From contig JBAQPU010000060.1 in NCBI GenBank assembly GCA_049306095.1, positions 1 through 64,000 of the forward strand: a DNA stretch of 64,000 nt. Direction: 5' to 3'. Position 1 is the stretch's first letter; each line of letters starts with the position of its first letter. A program made the translations under genes and the position numbers. Source of the DNA: UBA2336 sp049306095. Its GTDB lineage: Bacteria > Bacteroidota > Bacteroidia > Cytophagales > Cyclobacteriaceae. Positions 35,528-43,375 of the stretch are shown in pieces. The notes below the pieces were generated by a model. That model worked only from the letters and a program-made list of their open reading frames with translations, was not told the DNA's origin and searched no databases.

Positions 35528-36754
35528 TTGCATTCTCATATCACACTCTATAAAAAATCAACCCTCCATGGCACAGTAAAATATTTACCGGCCTCGAAAA
35601 GCATCAGCAACCGGGCTCTCATTATGCAGGCATTGGCAGGAGGCACCGCCCAACTCCTTAACCTATCGGACGCGAATGATACGTACCTCATGAAGAAGCT
35701 GATTGCTTCGCCAGACCATGAACTGGACGTGGAAGATGCCGGAACGACCATGCGGTTTTTAGCGGCCTATTGTGCCGTAACCGGGAAGAAGAAGATCATC
35801 ACAGGGACTGAACGGATGAGGCAACGCCCCATCGGAATTTTGGTTGATTCCTTACGGAAGCTGGGAGCGGATATTGATTATCTGGAAAAGGACGGGTTCC
35901 CGCCCATTGCAACAAAAGGGTTTAACGGACAGCTGACTTCTGAACTCTCCATCCGGGGCGATGTAAGCAGCCAGTATATATCCGCCCTCATGATGGTAGG
36001 TCCCACCTTACCTCAGGGGTTAACGTTAAAATTGGAAGGAAATGTTTCCAGTCGACCGTATATTGAAATGACCGCCACACTCATGCACCAGTTTGGGGCC
36101 GGGTGCCAGGTGTTAGAGCGCGAAATCATCATTCCTGCTCGATCCTATAAGCCTACATCCGTAACCATTGAGTCCGACTGGTCGGCAGCCAGTTATTGGT
36201 ACGCGTTTACGGCACTTGCGGAGGAGGCCGAAATAGAACTACCCAACATGACCCTGAAATCGCTGCAGGGCGACAGGGTGATTCTCGACATCATGGAAAA
36301 GCTGGGGGTTCAATCAACATCCAAAGGCAATTGCCTGATCTTAACCAAAAAAAACCATCAAGCAGAGTTGGTATGGGATTTTACCCATTGCCCCGACCTG
36401 GCCCAAACAGTGGCGGTCGTTTGTGCTGCTAAAGGCATCAAAGGTGCTTTTACAGGATTAGAAAGCTTGCGGATAAAAGAAACCGATCGGATTAAAGCCC
36501 TGCAACAAGAGTTGCAAAAAACAGGAGCCTCCTTTCAGGAGGATGGTGGGAAATGGATGCTTACTCCCGCAAAACAGTTGGTCATGAACAAGCCCTTCTT
36601 TAATACCTACCTCGATCACCGGATGGCGATGGCCTTTGCGCCCCTCGCAACGCTGGGGGATATTACCATTGAAGACCCGGCTGTTACGAGAAAGTCGTAC
36701 CCGACATTTTGGGAGGATGTGGAAGGGCTTGGAATAGACTCAAAAACGACTTAA
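35528..36754 (+). CDS. aroA: 3-phosphoshikimate 1-carboxyvinyltransferase (EPSP synthase)
   Basis: Sixth step of the shikimate pathway, from shikimate-3-phosphate and PEP. 408 residues, slightly short for the family. N-terminal LPASKSISNRALIMQALAGG (conserved KSxSNR), the PEP-site DAGTTMRFLAAY, RPIGILVDSLRKLGADIDYL, and C-terminal LRIKETDRIKALQQEL and DHRMAMAFAPL are all present. Its start is TTG 35528. It shares direction with aroB, but a 273-bp gap with the convergent YtxH-like gene separates them. Confidence 0.93.
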   Translation: MHSHITLYKKSTLHGTVKYLPASKSISNRALIMQALAGGTAQLLNLSDANDTYLMKKLIASPDHELDVEDAGTTMRFLAAYCAVTGKKKIITGTERMRQRPIGILVDSLRKLGADIDYLEKDGFPPIATKGFNGQLTSELSIRGDVSSQYISALMMVGPTLPQGLTLKLEGNVSSRPYIEMTATLMHQFGAGCQVLEREIIIPARSYKPTSVTIESDWSAASYWYAFTALAEEAEIELPNMTLKSLQGDRVILDIMEKLGVQSTSKGNCLILTKKNHQAELVWDFTHCPDLAQTVAVVCAAKGIKGAFTGLESLRIKETDRIKALQQELQKTGASFQEDGGKWMLTPAKQLVMNKPFFNTYLDHRMAMAFAPLATLGDITIEDPAVTRKSYPTFWEDVEGLGIDSKTT

Positions 36755-36855
36755 GCTGATCAGGTAATTATTTCTGCTATATAAAGCTCAACCTATAAGA
36801 AAACCTGTGCAGGTAAGTTTCTCTTGCTTCGTACATCAGCGGCAATACAATTCTT

Positions 36856-37008
36856 TTACCTGCCGCTATTCACTCCACTTTTGTTTCGAACGATCCGGAA
36901 TATCACGTAGATAATTAAAGCAGCCAACACGTAAGGCCATGCTGCTCCGATAAAGGAACCTAACCAGTAACCCGTTTTGTAGGATGTTGACTCTTCGAGA
37001 AGTAACAT
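36856..37008 (-). CDS. 50-residue membrane microprotein
   Basis: A short complete frame, ATG at 37008 to TAA at 36856: a Glu/Ser/Tyr-rich head (MLLLEESTSYKTGYW), one hydrophobic segment (about 16-39, GSFIGAAWPYVLAALIIYVI) and a basic tail (FRIVRNKSGVNSGR). The positive residues after the span predict the N-terminus outside, C-terminus inside. No family is recognised. The hydrophobic segment and the intact frame in a 570-bp region without longer genes are the support; a real gene is likely but not proven. Confidence 0.55.
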   Translation of the reverse strand: MLLLEESTSYKTGYWLGSFIGAAWPYVLAALIIYVIFRIVRNKSGVNSGR

Positions 37009-37101
37009 AGTGTTTTGATTAATCAGCTAACTCTTTACTATTTATAAACGATAAATTTTACAGTAATTTCCAAGCGAGATAAATCGCAAGCCATCCTGGC
37101 A

Positions 37102-37242
37102 TTATAAAGATACTATTTTGCTAAACAATCCAGCTATGACACCGGCAATAAAACCAATGGCATAAAGTCCTACAATAAAAAACATGACATTGATTAAAAC
37201 GTCAATGACTTTAATATTTGTTGCTCTGATAAAATGCTTCAT
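37102..37242 (-). CDS. 46-residue membrane microprotein
   Basis: A short complete frame, ATG at 37242 to TAA at 37102, starting MKHFIRATNIKVIDVLINVM. It has one long hydrophobic segment (about 16-40) with small-residue spacing (GLYAIGFIAGVIAGLF) that favours helix packing. It lies 93 bp upstream of the 50-residue microprotein on the same strand. Function unknown; no homologue recognised. Confidence 0.5.
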   Translation of the reverse strand: MKHFIRATNIKVIDVLINVMFFIVGLYAIGFIAGVIAGLFSKIVSL

Positions 37243-37323
37243 AATTTATAATTCTATATAATGAAGTATAAAACAGTAAATTCCATTGAAAGGGAATATT
37301 AAAAATAGCAATTCTTGAACGAA

Positions 37324-38115
37324 TTACGCTCCAATCAAATTAGAAAGGAGCTTGACGTACCCCGGAAACCTACTCACCCTGCTCCCATACCACGAAAACA
37401 TTTCGCCATCCACCAGAAGAACGATTGCTGTTGGAAAAGCCTGTCGTAACTTCATCGCATGTTTTTCCTGAAAGGGGTAAGGTTCTGATGAAAGTAAAAT
37501 AAGTTCGGGATTCAACCCGGCCATATCTTGTTCTGATAGTTCCGGGTATCGTTTTTGTTCGCTCAGGCAATTTTTCAATCCAGCTATGGTCATGAGTTCA
37601 TGAATAAAGGTGTCCGTAGCTGCTCCCATCCAGGGCTTCTGCCAGATCAAATACAAGGTTCGAAGAGGTGGTAATTTCGAGATGCTTGAAAAAGCATCTC
37701 TGATTTCGGATTGGATATAAACAGATTTTTCAACGGTACCGGTCACTTTACCTAGCTGATGAATCATGGTGAGTGCATCTTGTAGCGTATAGATATCGCT
37801 CATCCAAACCGGATACTTTGCTTGAAGCTTCAGAATATCTTCCTGTGAGTTTTCCTCCTTGTTTCCGATAATTAAGTCAGGCTGTAACGATTCGATCACA
37901 TCCAACCATAAGTTTTTAGTGCCGCCCACCAGGGTTTTTGTTTTTAACCAGGATACCGGATGAATGCAAAATTTGGTGATGCCCACTACGCTATTTTCAA
38001 GTCCTAAATCGGCCAATAGTTCGGTTTGAGACGGAACCAGTGAGATAATCCGCTGGGGCGGAAAGGAAATAGTAATTTGATTGGAAAGTTGATCGGCAAA
38101 CGTTCTCAAGAACAT
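37324..38115 (-). CDS. Cobalamin/metal-chelate binding protein (helical backbone receptor)
   Basis: 263 residues from the ATG at 38115. The sequence matches BtuF/FhuD-like periplasmic binding domains: PQRIISLVPSQTELLADLGLENSVVGIT, LQPDLIIGNKEENSQEDI, and a long connecting helix. An ATG at 38148 would add 11 residues including IYLVL, possibly a membrane anchor, so the start is open. The other parts of a vitamin B12 or siderophore ABC importer are not adjacent. It follows the kinase gene after 48 bp on the same strand. Confidence 0.8.
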   Translation of the reverse strand: MFLRTFADQLSNQITISFPPQRIISLVPSQTELLADLGLENSVVGITKFCIHPVSWLKTKTLVGGTKNLWLDVIESLQPDLIIGNKEENSQEDILKLQAKYPVWMSDIYTLQDALTMIHQLGKVTGTVEKSVYIQSEIRDAFSSISKLPPLRTLYLIWQKPWMGAATDTFIHELMTIAGLKNCLSEQKRYPELSEQDMAGLNPELILLSSEPYPFQEKHAMKLRQAFPTAIVLLVDGEMFSWYGSRVSRFPGYVKLLSNLIGA

Positions 38116-38196
38116 GAGAACAAGGTAAATAAAAAACGCACAGAGCACACGAAGAAAGACCCTCTCAATAAAACTCCGTGACCCTGCGCGTATATC

Positions 38197-39267
38197 TTAA
38201 TTCAAACCTGCTGTTTGGTACAGCTGATTTGGTATTTGTATTCTAAACGTTGTACCTGTTCCGGGTTTCGATTGCACCTCAATCGATCCGTTCAGGCGTT
38301 CAATGGTATCTTTTACAATAAATAATCCGATACCGGTACCGTGCGACTGTGTCGTGGCACGATGAAATAACTCAAAGATTTTTCCGATATGCTCTTCCTC
38401 AATGCCAATTCCATTATCGGAAATTACTACTTCACAAAACTCTGCTCCCACGCTGATGACAACCCGGATGAACGGATCTGCTTTCGCAGGATCGGCATAC
38501 TTGATAGCATTCGTCAGGATGTTGGTTAAAATTGTTTTCACCCGCACCAAGTCTGAAAAAAGCTCCGAGCTTTCGCTTACCTCCACCTCCATGCTGATTT
38601 TATCGGCATGATAAAGGTTTTTTAAACCCTGGATTTCATCCTGAACCAACTGCCCTATTTCAATTTTCTCCCGCTGCACTGCAAGCTTCTCGTTCCGAAA
38701 GAAGTTGTTCATTTCTTCAATAAACGAATTCAGCTTCAGCAGGCTCCGTTTAATCAACCCCAGGTATTCTTGTTGTTGTTCGGCCGGTGCCCGTTCAGCA
38801 ACATTTACCAACCCAAGCGCTGAAAGAACCGGTGCCTTAAGATCGTGCGTGGTTTTATAAATCACCTGATCCAGTTGCTTATTGGTATTCATAAGCTCCG
38901 TTTCTTTTGCTTTCGTTTGAGTAATGTCGTGCAATCTCAATACAAAACCTTTTGCTGCATCCGTCTGATGCGCATTGGAAACATGAACATTAAAATAGGT
39001 TTTATTACCTTTTTTAAGTTCTAACCCTATTTCGTAGGATTGTCCACTCTCTGAACCTTCGAGACTTCTCTTTATCTCCTCAACCCTATCCTCCCTCACA
39101 TAATCAAAAATGTCTCTCCCCAGTAGTGCGATTGGCCGGGTGCCATACAATTTTAACACTGAGGACGATATGTATTGTATTTTATAGGTTCTGTCAACTA
39201 CGATAAAAATATCATTCGAGTTCTCAATCAATTCCTGGAAACTCCACTCCACATTTCTCTCGCTCAT
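38197..39267 (-). CDS. PAS domain histidine kinase
   Basis: 356 residues without a signal peptide or membrane span. PAS domain (about 8-115, with SFQELIENSNDIFIVVDRTY and LLGRDIFDYV), then a HisKA dimerisation helix with the phosphorylated His141 in YKTTHDLKAPVLSALGL, and an ATPase domain with N box ILTNAIKYA, G1 DNGIGIEEEH, F box FELFHR and G2 GTGIGLFIV. No response regulator gene is adjacent. It stands 25 bp downstream of two tandem YfiR-like genes, so their envelope proteins may be the input (inference). Confidence 0.9.
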   Translation of the reverse strand: MSERNVEWSFQELIENSNDIFIVVDRTYKIQYISSSVLKLYGTRPIALLGRDIFDYVREDRVEEIKRSLEGSESGQSYEIGLELKKGNKTYFNVHVSNAHQTDAAKGFVLRLHDITQTKAKETELMNTNKQLDQVIYKTTHDLKAPVLSALGLVNVAERAPAEQQQEYLGLIKRSLLKLNSFIEEMNNFFRNEKLAVQREKIEIGQLVQDEIQGLKNLYHADKISMEVEVSESSELFSDLVRVKTILTNILTNAIKYADPAKADPFIRVVISVGAEFCEVVISDNGIGIEEEHIGKIFELFHRATTQSHGTGIGLFIVKDTIERLNGSIEVQSKPGTGTTFRIQIPNQLYQTAGLN

Positions 39268-39292
39268 CGTACCTGAAAATTGATCGAACTTT

Positions 39293-39802
39293 TTAGATCA
39301 CAATAGCCATGCTTGTCAACTGACCTGACACCTTCAGGTTTGAGCTGGTAACAGTAGCCTGGTTCAATTCAAACTTCAGCTTCCCGTCAATTACTTTAAA
39401 GTTGATACAGCTTCCTTTTTGTCCGAGACCGTTACCATCGGTTACGGTAAGAACAGATTTACCGGTTGTGCTGGATTTAACTCCGTCAAAATCTTTGCTC
39501 TTTCCCTTTCCCAGGTATACCACCTGACAAGAAGATGCTTCAGCGGCTGAGCCCAACTTTTTTATCACATACTTCTTGCTGCCTTTTGGCTTTCCATCGT
39601 ACCAGGTTTTAAGGGTATTGAAGACATCATCTTCACCCAAAACGCCCACTACAAACTCTCCGCCTGCGGCATCGTCCGGCCACTGTACGTACTTAATGAA
39701 GTTGTACAACATGGCAGCATGTATTTCGTGTGTGGCTCTTTCCTGCGCCCAAACACTAACACAAAAAACCAGTGTTGCGATTGTTAAAAAAACTTTTTTC
39801 AT
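39293..39802 (-). CDS. Exported YfiR/DUF4154-like protein, copy 2
   Basis: 169 residues from the ATG at 39802, which opens a signal peptide (MKKVFLTIATLVFCVSVWAQ). The YfiR/DUF4154 pattern is clear: AAMLYNFIKYVQWPDDAAGG, VGVLGEDDVFNTLKTWYDGK, SSCQVVYLGKGKS, LTVTDGNGLGQKGSCINF and LKVSGQLTSMAIVI. In Pseudomonas YfiR is a periplasmic protein that restrains the diguanylate cyclase YfiN; no YfiN is here. Closely similar to the gene at 39903-40418, a tandem duplication. An in-frame start at 39895 is rejected. Confidence 0.88.
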   Translation of the reverse strand: MKKVFLTIATLVFCVSVWAQERATHEIHAAMLYNFIKYVQWPDDAAGGEFVVGVLGEDDVFNTLKTWYDGKPKGSKKYVIKKLGSAAEASSCQVVYLGKGKSKDFDGVKSSTTGKSVLTVTDGNGLGQKGSCINFKVIDGKLKFELNQATVTSSNLKVSGQLTSMAIVI

Positions 39803-39845
39803 AACGATAGAGGGTTTTAAATTATTCCAAGTTACAATTTTTTCA

Positions 39846-39890
39846 GGGTTTCCATAGAAAACCTCCCCCACATTGCGGGAGAGGATTTTC
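39846..39890 (-). terminator. Hairpin between the two YfiR-like genes
   Basis: On the minus strand a GC-rich CCTC...GAGG hairpin followed by TTTT lies between the paralogue stop and the next start. It would act as a weak terminator or attenuator setting the ratio of the two proteins. The pairing is imperfect. Confidence 0.4.
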
Positions 39891-39902
39891 ACCAAACAAC
39901 CC

Positions 39903-40418
39903 TTAAATCAAAATTGCCATTGAAGAAAGAGCTCCTGCTACTTTGAGGTTTGATGCCTCTACCGCACGCTGATTCAACTCGAACTTCAATTTATTATCTA
40001 CATTTTTAAAATTGATACCGCTTCCTTTTTCGCCTAATCCCGCCTTATCCGTAATTACAAGCGTACCCTTTCCTTTTACTTTGTTGTTGATTGCGTCAAA
40101 ATCATGACTCTTTGCTTTATCGATAAAAACAACCTGGCAGGCTGATACCTCAGCAGCAGAGTTGAATTTTTTAATCACATAGGTTTTGGAACCGCGAGGC
40201 TTACCACCATACCATGAGTTTAGGGTATTGTACAGGTCGTTATTACCAACTACGCCAATCACAAACTCGCCACCTTCTGCATGGTCAGGCCACTGAACGT
40301 ACTTAATAAAGTTATACACCATCATCGAATATACTTCGTGCATGGGTCTGTCTTGGGCAAAAACTGCACTGCTACTTAAAATGAACAGCGCTAAGAGTGT
40401 TTTTTGAATCGTTTTCAT
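39903..40418 (-). CDS. Exported YfiR/DUF4154-like protein, copy 1
   Basis: 171 residues from the ATG at 40418 with a signal peptide (MKTIQKTLLALFILSSSAVFAQ). Same architecture as copy 2: MMVYNFIKYVQWPDHAEGG, VGNNDLYNTLNSWYGGKPRG, ACQVVFIDKAKS, VITDKAGLGEKGSGINF and LKVAGALSSMAILI. The position of the Cys in copy 2 (GSCINF) is Gly here, so disulfide patterns differ. It is first in the leftward group with copy 2 and the PAS kinase. An upstream ATG at 40451 is not preceded by a signal peptide and is rejected. Confidence 0.88.
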   Translation of the reverse strand: MKTIQKTLLALFILSSSAVFAQDRPMHEVYSMMVYNFIKYVQWPDHAEGGEFVIGVVGNNDLYNTLNSWYGGKPRGSKTYVIKKFNSAAEVSACQVVFIDKAKSHDFDAINNKVKGKGTLVITDKAGLGEKGSGINFKNVDNKLKFELNQRAVEASNLKVAGALSSMAILI

Positions 40419-40448
40419 TTTCTGGTCTTTTATTCCGTTTTGATGATA

Positions 40449-40485
40449 CAAAAATAGGCTCCCCCACCTGCGTGGAAGAGCCTAT
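40449..40485 (-). terminator. Intrinsic terminator after the M42 peptidase gene
   Basis: On the minus strand ATAGGCTC (40485-40478) pairs with GAGCCTAT (40461-40454). An inner CCAC/GTGG extends the stem, and a run of T follows. It separates the peptidase gene from the YfiR group. Confidence 0.7.
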
Positions 40486-40524
40486 ACAGACCAGATTCTT
40501 TCGAATGTAAGATTTAAGGGATTA

Positions 40525-41595
40525 TTACTTAATGTAATGGAAGGTTTGACCCGGTTTTACCTGCAATAGAACCTCAAAAATGAGTTTTATAACGTTTTCG
40601 ACATCGTTTTTATGTACCGTTTCAACGGTAGTATGCATGTATTTCAGAGGTAATGAAATGAGGCCTGAAGCAACCCCTTCGAAGGAATATGCAAAAGAGT
40701 CGGTATCCGTACCCGTTGAACGGCTGACGGCCTGGCGCTGGAATGGAATTTTCTTCTTTTCCGCGGTCTGGATAAGCATTTTCAGCACATTATTCTGAAC
40801 AGCCGGCCCATAGCAAACCACGGGGCCTAAACCGCACTTCAGGTTGCCGCTCTCCTTCTTATTGTACATGGGCGATTGGGTGTCGTGGGTAACATCAGTA
40901 CAAATGGCCAGATCAGGCTTAAGCTTGCGGGAGATCATTTCAGCGCCCCGTAAACCTATCTCTTCCTGCACCGCGTTTACAACATACAGGCAAAACGGTA
41001 ACTTCTTTTTGTTTTCCTTCAGCCTGCGGGTAACTTCGGCTATCATAAAACCACCCATGCGGTTGTCGAGTGCGCGACCGGTCAGGTAATTCTTATTGAG
41101 TTCAATCAGCTCATCTTCAAACGTTGCCACCGTACCCACATGAACGCCCATTGCCTCTACTTCCTTTTTAGATTCGGCACCGATATCAATAAAGATGTTC
41201 TTTAAAGATGGAGCTTCTTCCTTTGCGGCATCACGCACATGGATGGCAGGCCAACCAAATACACCTTTTACAATTCCTTTTTCGGTATGCAGGTTGACAC
41301 GCATGGAGGGGGCAATCTGGTGATCAGACCCACCATTTCTCCGAACATAAATGTACCCGTCATCGGTGATGTAATTCACAAACCAGGAAATTTCATCGGC
41401 ATGGGCTTCAATCACCACTTTGTACTGGCCTTTTGGATTTACAATACCAACAGCGGTACCATAGACATCCACCATATAATCATCGATATAGGGTTTCAGG
41501 TAGTTTAACCAAATCTGTTGACCGGAAGATTCAAATCCGGTGGGTGAGGCATTGTTGAGATACTTGAATAAGAACTCTTTACTTTTTTTATCCAT
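40525..41595 (-). CDS. M42 family metallopeptidase (glutamyl aminopeptidase/deblocking type)
   Basis: 356 residues. A cobalt- or zinc-dependent aminopeptidase that assembles into dodecamers in this family. Metal ligands: His in VIEAHADEISWFV, Asp in GRALDNRMGGFMIAE, Glu in VQEEIGLRGAEM (the catalytic QEE), Asp in AICTDVTHDTQSP and His in LKYMHTTVETVHKNDVEN. It is cytoplasmic, without a signal peptide. It works in peptide recycling. Confidence 0.9.
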   Translation of the reverse strand: MDKKSKEFLFKYLNNASPTGFESSGQQIWLNYLKPYIDDYMVDVYGTAVGIVNPKGQYKVVIEAHADEISWFVNYITDDGYIYVRRNGGSDHQIAPSMRVNLHTEKGIVKGVFGWPAIHVRDAAKEEAPSLKNIFIDIGAESKKEVEAMGVHVGTVATFEDELIELNKNYLTGRALDNRMGGFMIAEVTRRLKENKKKLPFCLYVVNAVQEEIGLRGAEMISRKLKPDLAICTDVTHDTQSPMYNKKESGNLKCGLGPVVCYGPAVQNNVLKMLIQTAEKKKIPFQRQAVSRSTGTDTDSFAYSFEGVASGLISLPLKYMHTTVETVHKNDVENVIKLIFEVLLQVKPGQTFHYIK

Positions 41596-41614
41596 TTTTC
41601 TAACTGTGTTTAGG

Positions 41615-41695
41615 TGTTCAGGTGCTGATGTGCTCTAGTTGTAAAGTGCTTTCGTGCTTAAAGTAAACAAACATTAGCACATAAACACCTGAACA
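41615..41695. repeat. Long imperfect inverted repeat
   Basis: Arms 41615-41634 and 41676-41695 match in 18 of 20 positions around a 41-nt loop with further GTGCTT-like repeats. It lies between the M42 peptidase start and the end of the carboxylase gene, both leftward. It could be a dispersed repeat element or a terminator. Confidence 0.6.
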
Positions 41696-41706
41696 CATCA
41701 ACACAA

Positions 41707-43278
41707 CTATAAAGGAATATTCCCATGTTTTTTCTTAGGTAACTTGTCGACTTTATTTTCCAGCATTTCAAAGGCGGCAATTAGTTTTTCACGAGTCTGG
41801 TCGGGGTAAATCACTTCATCAATGTACCCTCTGTGTGCAGCCCTGTAAGGATTCGCAAATTTTTGCGTGTACTCCTCTACCTTTTCATTGAGCTTGGCAA
41901 CCGGGTCTGCGGCTTCTGAAATTTCCTTTTTGAAAATAATTTCTGCCGCACCCTTAGCTCCCATCACAGCAATCTCGGCCGTTGGCCATGCGTAGTTCAT
42001 ATCGGCACCAATGTGCTTGGAGTTCATCACATCATAAGCACCACCGTATGCTTTACGGGTGATCACCGTTACACGCGGAACAGTAGCTTCCGAAAAGGCA
42101 AACAACAACTTGGCCCCATTGGTGATGATGGCGTTCCACTCCTGATCGGTGCCCGGTAAAAATCCTGGAACATCTTCAAGAACTAACAATGGAATATTAA
42201 AGCAATCGCAGAAGCGAACGAAACGTGCTCCCTTCACGCTGGCATCAATATCCAACACCCCTGCTAATGAAGCAGGTTGATTCCCAACAATACCAATGCT
42301 TCGGCCTGCAATACGCGCAAATCCGACAATAATATTTTCAGCAAAGTTTTGGTGTACCTCAAAGAAACTTCCTTCATCCACAATACCATTCACTACCTCG
42401 CGCATATCATACGGTTGATTCGGGTTGGATGGGATGATGTTGTTCAGCGTTTCGCGTTTTTCATTTCCGGCTGAGTACGGAACGCGTGGAGCCTCGTCTT
42501 CACAATTTTGAGGGACATAACTCAGTAGTTTTTTTATTTCACTGATGCAGATTGCTTCATTCGCGCATGAAAAATGCGTTACCCCGCTTTTCGTGCTGTG
42601 TGCAGAGGCGCCCCCCAACTCTTCCGCGGTAACATTTTCATGCGTCACCGTTTTCACTACGTTGGGTCCGGTTACAAACATGAATGAAGTATTCTCCACC
42701 ATGAAAATGAAATCGGTGATGGCAGGTGAGTACACGGCACCTCCGGCACAAGGGCCCATGATGGCTGAAATCTGAGGCACGACACCCGAAGCCAGGGTAT
42801 TGCGATAAAAGATATCGGCATAGCCGCCCAACGATACCACACCTTCCTGAATACGCGCGCCTCCAGAATCATTCAACCCGATAACTGGTGCACCATTTTT
42901 CATGGCCAGATCCATGATCTTCACAATTTTTTCAGCGTGTGTTTCAGAAAGCGACCCACCAAACACGGTAAAGTCCTGCGAGAAAACATACACAAGTCTT
43001 CCGTTCACTTTTCCATAACCCGTTACCACTCCATCGCCTAAATAATATTCCTTGTCCAGACCAAAGTCTTTACTGCGATGCATCACAAACTTGCCAAGCT
43101 CTTCAAACGTTCCTTCATCGATTAACAGATCAATCCGCTCGCGCGCTGTGAGTTTGCTCTTGGCATGTTGTTGTTCAATTCGCTTCTCCCCTCCGCCCAG
43201 CAACGCTTCCTGATTTTTACGGTCAAGCTCGTTATACTTTTTCTGCTGGTTGGGGTCGTTATGGGTGCGTTTTGTCAT
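41707..43278 (-). CDS. Acyl-CoA carboxylase beta subunit, propionyl-CoA type
   Basis: 523 residues from the ATG at 43278 (MTKRTHNDPNQQKK). The N-terminal half contains GDGVVTGYGKVNGRLVYVFSQDFTVFGGSL, NDSGGARIQEGVVSLGGYADIFYRN and GPCAGGAVYSPAITDF; the C-terminal half has PGFLPGTDQEWNAIITNGAK and RKAYGGAYDVMNSKHIGAD. These are typical of propionyl-CoA carboxylase beta. It makes methylmalonyl-CoA with a biotin-bearing alpha subunit not present here. An upstream ATG at 43344 would run into the divergent ppx promoter region and is rejected. Confidence 0.9.
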   Translation of the reverse strand: MTKRTHNDPNQQKKYNELDRKNQEALLGGGEKRIEQQHAKSKLTARERIDLLIDEGTFEELGKFVMHRSKDFGLDKEYYLGDGVVTGYGKVNGRLVYVFSQDFTVFGGSLSETHAEKIVKIMDLAMKNGAPVIGLNDSGGARIQEGVVSLGGYADIFYRNTLASGVVPQISAIMGPCAGGAVYSPAITDFIFMVENTSFMFVTGPNVVKTVTHENVTAEELGGASAHSTKSGVTHFSCANEAICISEIKKLLSYVPQNCEDEAPRVPYSAGNEKRETLNNIIPSNPNQPYDMREVVNGIVDEGSFFEVHQNFAENIIVGFARIAGRSIGIVGNQPASLAGVLDIDASVKGARFVRFCDCFNIPLLVLEDVPGFLPGTDQEWNAIITNGAKLLFAFSEATVPRVTVITRKAYGGAYDVMNSKHIGADMNYAWPTAEIAVMGAKGAAEIIFKKEISEAADPVAKLNEKVEEYTQKFANPYRAAHRGYIDEVIYPDQTREKLIAAFEMLENKVDKLPKKKHGNIPL

Positions 43279-43347
43279 GATGTTCTTGAGTTCCGAAATA
43301 TATCGGGTTTTATTGGAATTAAGCGCGTTTGATCCATTTTTCAACCT

Positions 43348-43355
43348 TACTTTTG
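43348..43355 (+). promoter_or_regulatory. -7 box for ppx (TACTTTTG)
   Basis: Exact TAnnTTTG 20 bp before the ppx ATG. A TTTG at 43328-43331 lies 16 bp upstream, a little short of the usual spacing. It also overlaps the 5' region of the divergent carboxylase gene. Confidence 0.4.
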
Positions 43356-43375
43356 GTCATTGCTTATCCGAGGCT

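Noticed and set aside
36755..37323. Possible tRNA or structured RNA gene in this gap
   Set aside because: No cloverleaf or long stable stem was found by reading both strands; two short coding frames explain most of the gap better.
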